From: Catenulispora pinisilvae | GTDB lineage: Bacteria > Actinomycetota > Actinomycetes > Streptomycetales > Catenulisporaceae | Reading direction: 5' to 3' | NCBI RefSeq assembly: GCF_015356865.1 | Contig: NZ_JAAFZA010000060.1 | Location: forward strand, 1-47,648 | Length of the DNA stretch: 47,648 nucleotides | Shown: piece after piece, positions 41,511-47,648 of the stretch | Numbering within the stretch: the first letter of the stretch is position 1 | Layout of the letters: every line of letters starts with the position of its first letter | Translations under genes and position numbers: made by a program | The notes under the pieces: generated by a model | Database searches by the model: none | Seen by the model: the letters and a program-made list of their open reading frames with translations, nothing else | Told to the model about the DNA's origin: nothing

Positions 41511-41514
41511 GCAC

Positions 41515-41740
41515 ATCGCGCTCAGCATCAGCACCTCGCGCAAAGCATCGCGCATCGCGCACCTCGCGCTCAGCGCATCACGCTCAGCATCAGCACCGCG
41601 CACGCCTCGCGCTCAGCGCATCAGCACCTCGCGCTCAGCACATCGCGCTCAACATCAGCGCCGCGCACGCCTCGCGCTCAGCGCATCAGCACCTCGCGCT
41701 CAGCGCATCACGCTCAACATCAGCGCGCCCCGCGCTCAGC
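41515..41740. repeat. 65-bp tandem repeat array
   Basis: Two full 65-bp units (41574-41638 and 41639-41703), a partial third from 41704, and a scrambled leading part from 41515. Units are built of CGCTCAGC, CATCAGCAC and CTCGCG words. This fills most of the 347-base gap 41401-41747 between two genes. It is not a CRISPR array: no unique spacers. Confidence 0.8.
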
Positions 41741-41747
41741 ACCCACC

Positions 41748-44700
41748 TCAATCCGTAGGCACCTGCACCGTCCGCAGCTCCCCGTCCCCGAGGTGCAGCA
41801 GCGCCCGGCCGGCCTGCACCTGGCCGCCGACCTGGCTGCGGCTGAGCCGCACGCCGATCAGGTCGCCGTCCATCGGCGACTGCGGCGAGAGCAGCGCGCC
41901 GCGCCGGCTCTTGCGGGCGTCGACGTGCCAGCCGCTGAAGCCGCTGTTCAGGTCCTCGGCGCTGCCGGCCACGATCAGCCCCTGGGCCCGGTCGCCGCCG
42001 AGGTTGATGATGTCCCGCAGCACCGGGCCGCACGGCGCGTCCTTCAGCATCTCGCCGTCGTCGATCAGGACGCAGACCGGGTGGCCGCTGCCCGCGTCCA
42101 GCGCCGCGCGCAGGTCCTCCTCGCTGATGTCCGAGTTCTCGAAGACCGCGAGCACCCCGCGCTCGCCGGCCAGCTTGCGCAGCGCCGAGTTGCGCGGGGA
42201 GATCAGCACCACCTGCGAGCCCTGCACCACCAGGGTGCGGGCCATGGTGTGCAGCATCGTCGAGCGGCCGGACTTCGGGGGGCCGGCGATCACGAACGCC
42301 GGCACGCCGTCGGCCAGGTCGGGACCGGCCCCGATGAGCTCGTCGCCGCCGACGCCGGCCAGCGCCCACAGCGGACGGCCCTGCGAGACCTCGTCCCGCA
42401 GCTCCCAGGCCTCGGCCAGGGAGATCCGGTTCGGCAGCACGTCCACCCGGAACGGGCGGCGCGAGCGCGGGATCTGCGCGTCGCGGGCCTTGGCCTGCTC
42501 GGCGATCGCGGCCAGCGCCGCGGCCTGGGCCTGCCCCGCGCCGTCCGGGGTCAGCATCGCGACCTGGGTCTCCAGCCCGGTCTCGGCCCGGAACGCGCGC
42601 CCGGTGGCGATCTCGTCCGGGAGCTTGCGCGGCTGAAGACCCATCAGACCGAAGTCCTGCTTGTCCGGCAGCCGGAACGACAGCTTGTCCTCGGTGAGCG
42701 AGGCGATGCGGCCGCTGAGCACCTGGCGGTCGCCGGTGATGACCATGTGCACGCCGACCCCCTGGCCCTCGCGCATGATCCGCTGGATCTCATCGGTCAG
42801 CGTGCCGCCGTCGATCTCGCCCAGCGAGCCCAGGAAACCGTCCCAGCGGTCCAGGAACACCACGATGTGCGGCAGCTTCTGATCCGCCGGCACCGACATC
42901 CGCTGCTCGATGATCCCGGCGAAGCCCTGCGCCGAGAGCCGCTCCTGGCGGTTGGCGATCTCCTGGTTCAACCGGGAGATCAACCGCGTCGCCCGCTCGG
43001 ACTGCTGACGCTGCACCACCGCACCACAGTGCGGCAACGCCGTCAGCGGCAACAGCGCACCGGAGCCACAGTCGATCCCGTAGATGTGCACATCAGCGGT
43101 CGACTGCGTCAACGCGATCGCACCGGCCATCGTCCGCAGCACCTGGGAGCGCCCCGACCGAGGCGCACCGGCGATGAGCATGTGCCCCAGCGAACCGAAG
43201 TCCAGCACCGCCGCCCGCCGCGCCTGCAACGACGGTAGGTCGTCGATACCCCACGGCACCGGCGCCAGGTCGTGACCGCCATGGCGACGCACCGGCGGCA
43301 CATCCGACAGCAACACCGTGTCCTGCAACGCCGGCAGCCAAGGCGAGTGCTGCGGCGGGATCTGCATCGCGGTGTTCGCCTCGCGGATCGCGTCGACCAG
43401 CACCTTCAGGTCCGTGATCTCCGCGTCGTCCTCGGCCTTGGGCCCCTCGGGCTTCTTCGGCGGCGCGGCCGCCAGCCCCGGCCAGTCCAGCCGAGTGCTC
43501 CACACCGAGGCCTGCGACACCACGTTGGCTCCGGGGCGGCGGCCACCGACGCGGCCGGCCTGGAACGGCACCAGCGAGTTGGCGCCCAGCCGCACATAGG
43601 CACGACCAGGCGTCGACTTGGAGATGAACCCGGCCGAGGGGTCGTCGATGACGTCCGTCGACTCGGCCCCGTCGGTCACCCGCAGCGCGATCCGAAGGTT
43701 GGTGTTGGCCCGGATCTCCGGCGACACCACACCCGACGGACGCTGCGTGGCCAGCAGCAAGTGAATACCCAGAGACCGACCACGCTGAGCGATGTTCACC
43801 AGACCCGTGACGAAGTCCGGCAGCTCCCGCACCATCGACGCGAACTCGTCGATCACGATCAGCAACCGCGGCATCGGGTCCAGCTGCGTGTTCTTCTTCC
43901 GGATGTCGCCGTAGTCCTCGACGTCCTTGGCACCGGCCTGCGCCAGGATGTGCTCCCGGCGCTTCAGCTCCGCGCCCAACGACTCCAGCGCGCGCTCCAC
44001 CAGGTGGTTGTCCAGGTCGGTGACCATACCCACCGTGTGCGGCAACTGCACACAGTCCTTGAACGCCGAACCGCCCTTGTAGTCCACGAGCACGAACGTC
44101 ATCGCCGTCGGCTTGTTCGCCACCGCCAACGTGGCCACGATCGACTGCAACAGCTCAGACTTACCAGCACCAGTAGTACCGGCGATCAGACCGTGCGGAC
44201 CATCCCGACGGATGTCGATCCCGAACGGCCCGTCGAACGACTCACCCAGCATCGCCATCGTCGTCTCGCCGCCCATCGTCCACCGGGCGGCGATCGCCTG
44301 ACTGGTCGGCGGCTCCAGACCCAGCACGTCGAGCAGCCGCGACGAGTTCGGGATGCCCGAGGCCTCCTCGTTGCCGGAGACGTCGCGCACCGCGGCCAGA
44401 CCGCGCACCAGGCGCTGGCACCACACCGGCGAAACGGCGTCCGGGCGGACGCCGCGCAGCATGTCCTGGCCGACCTGCTGCACCCGCAGACCCTGCGGCT
44501 CGACGACCACGATCGCCTGGCACTCGCCGGGCAGGAAGCGGTCCTCGGCGTCCAGGCAGATCGCGCGGATGCCGACCATCGGGCCCTGCTGCAGGATCTG
44601 GATCACGCCGGGCATCGAACGCAGCCGGCGCGAGCCGTCCAGGATCACCACGATGTCCGGGTCCTTGAACGCCACCTGGTCGGTGGGGCTGCCGGACTTG

Positions 44701-46145
44701 GCCATCTGCTCCTTGAGCCGGAAGGTCAGCTGCTGGGTGACCTCGGCGATGCGCTGGGCGACCGTCTCGGCGTCGGTGCCGATCAGCGCCGTCGCGTTCT
44801 GCCCGGAGGCCGGCCGCAGGTGCGGCAGCCAGCGCATCCACTCCCAGTCCTGCTGCGCGTGGGAGTCGGTGAGCAGCACGAACTGCACGTCGTCCGGGCT
44901 GGACAGGGCCGCGGTCTGGGCCACCATCCAGCGGGCCAGGGCCCGCGGGGTGCCGGCCGGGCCGGCCACGCCGATCACGCCGCGCTCCTTCAGCGGGATG
45001 ATCACCGGGGCCTCCGGGACGGTCCAGGCGACGTTGCGCCGGTGCTCGTCCTGCTCCGGGTCTTCCAGCATCACCTCGGAGTCCTGGTCCAGGGTTCCGA
45101 CGCGGAGGAGCAGGTGGTCCGCGTCGCGGCGGCGGCGCTCCCACAGCCGCTGGCGCGGGCCGATGCCGATGTCCAGCAGGGTCGCCGGGTCCGGGCTCTC
45201 CTGGCGCCGCGCGTTGCGCTCCAGGGCCAGGGCCTCACGGGCGTCCTGCTCGATGCGCGCCTTCTTCGCCTCGTACTCGGCGACCCGCTGGGCGAAGCTG
45301 CTCTTGCCGGACTTCTTGTCCTGCCAGAAGTTGCCCATCATCATCACGGGCGACATCGCCGCCATCATCAGGTACTCCGGCCGCCCCAGCATGACCGCCA
45401 TGACCACCGACATCAGCAGCGGAGCGACCAGCATCACGATCGGGAACGGCCGCTTGTGCTCCTCGGTCACCGGAGTGGGCAGCTTGAACCGGGTCTGGCG
45501 CTCCGGCGGCAGGATCCGCGGCGGCCGGTTGTAGTCCAGGAACGCGCCGTCCTCGGACGGGGTCAGGGCCGCGTCCGGCGGCGTGAAGTAGCCGACCTCC
45601 AGGATCGTGGTGCCGATCACGACCTGCATCCCCGGCTTCCACTCGGCCTCCCCGACCAGTGGCTGCTTCTCCAGGGTCGCGGCCACGCCCTCGTACGGGG
45701 CCACGCGGATCACACCTCGGACGTCCAGGCTGACCCGCAGCGCGAAGTCCGGTATGCCGGGATCGTCGATCTTGACACGGTTACGCCGGGAACGACCGAT
45801 GTCGGCGTAACCGGGATTTATTCGATGCACCCCGCCGGCGTCCGGGCCGCCGGCTACCCGGACCTCGACCGTTCCGTAGGGCTCCGCGGGCAGACAGCCC
45901 GAGGGATTGTGGAGTGAGACCACCGAGCCCTCGCGCAATGGCGAGGAAGCCAATGTGTGGCGCTGATCCACTAGATCGCCGTCCACGAACAGGAGGGGCG
46001 GTGACCCCGGGTTGGCCCCTTGCGCCCCCAGCATTCGACCCAACTGGTCCGCGACCTGTGGGATCGATGACTCCCCGTCCGCGTCCAGCAGTGCGTCCAT
46101 CCAGGCGCCCTGGACAGGATCCACCACCGTCAACGTCATACGCAT
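41748..46145 (-). CDS. eccC: EccC/EssC-type FtsK-family type VII secretion ATPase with FHA domain
   Basis: Protein of 1465 aa. Residues 1-80 are a ubiquitin-like start (MRMTLTVVDPV); about 90-200 is FHA-like (VRVAGGPDAGGVHRINPGYA, ADIGRSRRNRVKIDD); two membrane helices lie near 236-280. Three FtsK ATPase domains follow: P-loop GTTGAGKSELLQ near 655 with LLIVIDEFAS near 756; GAPRSGRSQVLR near 990 with VVFLDRWDG near 1090; GPPKSGRSTMLH near 1286 with VCVLIDDGE near 1355. The first is complete, the other two have K-to-R or altered loops as in EccC. It drives WXG100 protein export. No esx, eccB, eccD, eccE or mycP genes are in the window. ATG 46145 or 46139 is the start. Confidence 0.85.
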   Translation of the reverse strand: MRMTLTVVDPVQGAWMDALLDADGESSIPQVADQLGRMLGAQGANPGSPPLLFVDGDLVDQRHTLASSPLREGSVVSLHNPSGCLPAEPYGTVEVRVAGGPDAGGVHRINPGYADIGRSRRNRVKIDDPGIPDFALRVSLDVRGVIRVAPYEGVAATLEKQPLVGEAEWKPGMQVVIGTTILEVGYFTPPDAALTPSEDGAFLDYNRPPRILPPERQTRFKLPTPVTEEHKRPFPIVMLVAPLLMSVVMAVMLGRPEYLMMAAMSPVMMMGNFWQDKKSGKSSFAQRVAEYEAKKARIEQDAREALALERNARRQESPDPATLLDIGIGPRQRLWERRRRDADHLLLRVGTLDQDSEVMLEDPEQDEHRRNVAWTVPEAPVIIPLKERGVIGVAGPAGTPRALARWMVAQTAALSSPDDVQFVLLTDSHAQQDWEWMRWLPHLRPASGQNATALIGTDAETVAQRIAEVTQQLTFRLKEQMAKSGSPTDQVAFKDPDIVVILDGSRRLRSMPGVIQILQQGPMVGIRAICLDAEDRFLPGECQAIVVVEPQGLRVQQVGQDMLRGVRPDAVSPVWCQRLVRGLAAVRDVSGNEEASGIPNSSRLLDVLGLEPPTSQAIAARWTMGGETTMAMLGESFDGPFGIDIRRDGPHGLIAGTTGAGKSELLQSIVATLAVANKPTAMTFVLVDYKGGSAFKDCVQLPHTVGMVTDLDNHLVERALESLGAELKRREHILAQAGAKDVEDYGDIRKKNTQLDPMPRLLIVIDEFASMVRELPDFVTGLVNIAQRGRSLGIHLLLATQRPSGVVSPEIRANTNLRIALRVTDGAESTDVIDDPSAGFISKSTPGRAYVRLGANSLVPFQAGRVGGRRPGANVVSQASVWSTRLDWPGLAAAPPKKPEGPKAEDDAEITDLKVLVDAIREANTAMQIPPQHSPWLPALQDTVLLSDVPPVRRHGGHDLAPVPWGIDDLPSLQARRAAVLDFGSLGHMLIAGAPRSGRSQVLRTMAGAIALTQSTADVHIYGIDCGSGALLPLTALPHCGAVVQRQQSERATRLISRLNQEIANRQERLSAQGFAGIIEQRMSVPADQKLPHIVVFLDRWDGFLGSLGEIDGGTLTDEIQRIMREGQGVGVHMVITGDRQVLSGRIASLTEDKLSFRLPDKQDFGLMGLQPRKLPDEIATGRAFRAETGLETQVAMLTPDGAGQAQAAALAAIAEQAKARDAQIPRSRRPFRVDVLPNRISLAEAWELRDEVSQGRPLWALAGVGGDELIGAGPDLADGVPAFVIAGPPKSGRSTMLHTMARTLVVQGSQVVLISPRNSALRKLAGERGVLAVFENSDISEEDLRAALDAGSGHPVCVLIDDGEMLKDAPCGPVLRDIINLGGDRAQGLIVAGSAEDLNSGFSGWHVDARKSRRGALLSPQSPMDGDLIGVRLSRSQVGGQVQAGRALLHLGDGELRTVQVPTD

Positions 46146-46276
46146 GACTCGGAAGTCTACGGCCAGCGGCGTCAGGGGATAAGGTCCGCCCTGACAAGCG
46201 CGGATCCCCATCGGGGAACCCCCTACTTGCGCGTGCCGAACACGACCCGCTCACGGCAGGCTGAACAGGAGCCCGG

Positions 46277-47005
46277 ATGGACGTCGCAGTGGTGACCGCC
46301 CTGGTCGGAGCGCTGTGCGGGCCGGCTCTGGCCCGCGGCGCCTATCAGATGTCGGTCGACGCCGGGACGCCCGCGCGGCAGCGCTGCGGCCGCTGCGGCG
46401 AGCGGCTGCCGGCCGGCTGGGCCCGGTTCGCGCTGTGGACCGGCCGGTGCGGACACTGCCGGGACGCCCTCGGACCGCGGATCTGGCTGGTGGCGATCGC
46501 GGCGGCGGTCGCCGGTTTCGCGGTCGGGCAGCGGCTGGGGAACGACCCGGTGGTGCTGACGTTCCTGGTGTTCGCCTTCGGTGGCGTGCTCCTGGCGTTC
46601 ATCGACCTGGCGGTGCGCCGGCTGCCGGACCAGCTGACCGCGCCGCTGGCGGTGCTGGGCCTGGTCGGCCTGGGCACCGCGGCCTATCTGAACCGGGACA
46701 TGACCCCGGTGCTCAGAGGTCTGATAGGAGTGGCACTGGCCGGCGGGCTCTTCCTGGCGCTGGCCCTGGTCCGGCCGGACGGCGAGGGGATGGGGCTCGG
46801 CGATGCCAAGCTGGCCGCCGTGCTCGGGCTGTTCCTGGGCTACCTGGGCTGGGGCGACCTGATGCTGGGGATCTTCGCGGGAACGGCCGCGGCGTCGGTG
46901 TTCGGGCTGGTCATGCTGCGCACCGGCCGGATGGACCGGAAGTCGGCGCTGACTTACGGGCCGTTCCTGCTGGTCGGGGCACTGGTCGCGGTGCTGATCG
47001 GCTGA
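46277..47005 (+). CDS. Prepilin peptidase, A24 family
   Basis: Protein of 242 aa. Two CxxC pairs (CGRCGERLP, CGHC) form the N-terminal zinc site, followed by about seven hydrophobic segments. The two catalytic aspartates are in AFIDLAVRRLPD near 114 and GMGLGDAKLAA near 175 (the GxGD motif). It cleaves, and in the full form methylates, type IV pilin-like signal peptides at the membrane. The N-methylating half appears reduced to the zinc segment. No pilin or Tad genes are nearby. It is divergent from the EccC-type gene, 131 bases away. Confidence 0.85.
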   Translation: MDVAVVTALVGALCGPALARGAYQMSVDAGTPARQRCGRCGERLPAGWARFALWTGRCGHCRDALGPRIWLVAIAAAVAGFAVGQRLGNDPVVLTFLVFAFGGVLLAFIDLAVRRLPDQLTAPLAVLGLVGLGTAAYLNRDMTPVLRGLIGVALAGGLFLALALVRPDGEGMGLGDAKLAAVLGLFLGYLGWGDLMLGIFAGTAAASVFGLVMLRTGRMDRKSALTYGPFLLVGALVAVLIG

Positions 47006-47013
47006 GCCGACTA

Positions 47014-47049
<36 letters not shown>

Positions 47050-47066
47050 ACCTCGCCGAGCCGACT

Positions 47067-47100
47067 CCGGCCGCCCACCGAAACCCCGGTGAGCGGCCGG
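47067..47100. terminator. Bidirectional terminator
   Basis: CCGGCCGCCCACCG pairs with CGGTGAGCGGCCGG with one mismatch around a six-base AAACCC loop, between the convergent prepilin peptidase and lipoprotein genes. Confidence 0.6.
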
Positions 47101-47123
47101 ACGTCCAGGTGGCCCGGCGCCGA

Positions 47124-47621
47124 TCAGCTTGAGCTGGACGGCTGGAACTGCTGGTAGATACCGGTGTTCGCCTCGGTCGAGGCGGCCACCGAGATGGTCG
47201 CGCCGCCGGCGAAGCTCAGCGCCACCGGCGAGATGTGCCCGGCCACCGAGGTGGAGTCGGTCAGCACCATCTTCGGGCCGGAGGGCGCGGCCAGGTTCAG
47301 CGCCGAGTGCGGGGCCAGGGCCAGGCCGGGGCTGGCCACGGACACCGACTTGCCGTCGACGGTGACGCCGGACAGCGTGGCCGGGTCGTCGCCGTTGTTG
47401 ACCACGGTCCCGGTCACCTGGGCGGCGTTGGTGGCCGGGTCCACGACCACGACCATGTTCAGGGCCTGGACGTCGCCACTGGTGCCGGTGGCGAAGTTCG
47501 GCTGGATCTGCAGGGTCGCCGCGCCGTCGCCGGCTGCGCAGCCGGTCGAGACCGCTGCGGTGCCGGCGAAAGCGGCGATGACGAGGCCCATCTTGCACAG
47601 CGTCGCGGAGCGACCCCTCAA
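47124..47621 (-). CDS. Lipoprotein of the LpqE/PCu(A)C-like type
   Basis: Protein of 165 aa from TTG (155 from the ATG at 47591). A basic start (RGRSATLCK), a hydrophobic core and lipobox VSTGCAAG give a lipoprotein signal; the TTG start is kept because it supplies the basic region. The mature domain begins ALNMVVVVDPATNAAQVTGTV, contains NNGDDPATLSGVTVDGK and APHSALNLA, and ends in a Ser tail. This resembles actinomycete LpqE-like lipoproteins of the copper-chaperone fold, but no Met/His copper site is evident. Sequence beyond 47621 holds nothing more before the window ends. Confidence 0.7.
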   Translation of the reverse strand: MRGRSATLCKMGLVIAAFAGTAAVSTGCAAGDGAATLQIQPNFATGTSGDVQALNMVVVVDPATNAAQVTGTVVNNGDDPATLSGVTVDGKSVSVASPGLALAPHSALNLAAPSGPKMVLTDSTSVAGHISPVALSFAGGATISVAASTEANTGIYQQFQPSSSS

Positions 47622-47648
47622 CGGGTGGCGGTGGGTGGCGGGCGGGAG

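Noticed and set aside
41515-41740. CRISPR array
   Set aside because: Units of 65 bp are contiguous without unique spacers, and no cas genes are present.
43272-45917. 881-codon open frame opposite eccC
   Set aside because: Arg/His/Gln-rich shadow caused by GC-rich third positions of the minus-strand gene.

Overview
The window is high-GC DNA with strong actinomycete codon bias. Gene content and order point to Streptomyces or a near relative such as the Catenulispora group: a DasR-like regulator with dre-like operators, the order threonine synthase / MoaD-like carrier / cold-shock protein / GroEL2 with CIRCE boxes, a DUF3263 gene, an EccC-type ATPase, glucosyl-3-phosphoglycerate synthase, and Scr1-type XRE/DUF5753 genes. 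No replication or rRNA genes are present. One tRNA gene (Thr, anticodon TGT) was found.

Layout. 0.2-3.3 kb: a HelD/HelR-type RNA polymerase-recycling ATPase and CutC, both on the minus strand. 3.3-8.6 kb: a compact amino-sugar phosphotransferase locus. The EIIC permease and a DasR-type GntR repressor run left; EIIB, EIIA, HPr and EI run right, with two dre-like operators between the two arms. A third dre-like site lies 18 kb away in front of nagA (23.9 kb), so uptake and deacetylation of GlcNAc-6-P look co-regulated. 8.7-15.1 kb: an HD phosphohydrolase, a divergent XRE-cupin regulator and flavin oxidoreductase pair, a DUF4031 protein, a 960-residue membrane-anchored NB-ARC/TPR protein and a Uma2 nuclease-fold protein. 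15.3-21.5 kb: groEL2 (two CIRCE boxes), csp, a MoaD/ThiS protein, thrC, divergent gpgS and an ArsR regulator. 21.6-25.1 kb: MFS exporter, a His-rich membrane protein, DUF3263 protein and nagA. 25.1-34.2 kb: a small membrane protein plus an FtsK-like ATPase, a His-rich-motif lipoprotein, small unknown proteins, a DUF2630 protein, a MacB/FtsX-type ABC exporter, a Cys-rich protein and a Pro/Thr-rich anchored protein.

34.2-40.6 kb is accessory DNA packed against the 3' end of tRNA-Thr. A perfect 35-bp direct repeat of the tRNA 3' end (38006 and 40497) bounds a 2.5-kb insert holding a DUF6879 + XRE/DUF5753 cassette and two or three small genes. Further out, up to a third and degenerate att-like sequence near 34,225, lie a gene fragment, a small membrane-anchored protein, three tightly coupled small genes, a divergent GntR repressor with an obvious operator, and a periplasmic-binding-protein-fold gene that lacks any export signal and is translationally coupled to the repressor. 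No integrase is visible in either segment. The repressor plus cytoplasmic binding protein is the best candidate here for an undescribed sensing system.

40.6-47.6 kb returns to core-like genes: an RNase HI with a Cys-rich tail, a 65-bp tandem repeat array, a 1465-residue FHA/FtsK EccC-type secretion ATPase without other type VII genes, a prepilin peptidase and a lipoprotein close to the window edge.

Calls rest on reading motifs and protein character by eye; no database search was possible. Starts were moved from the longest reading frame wherever a ribosome binding site or family length supported it.
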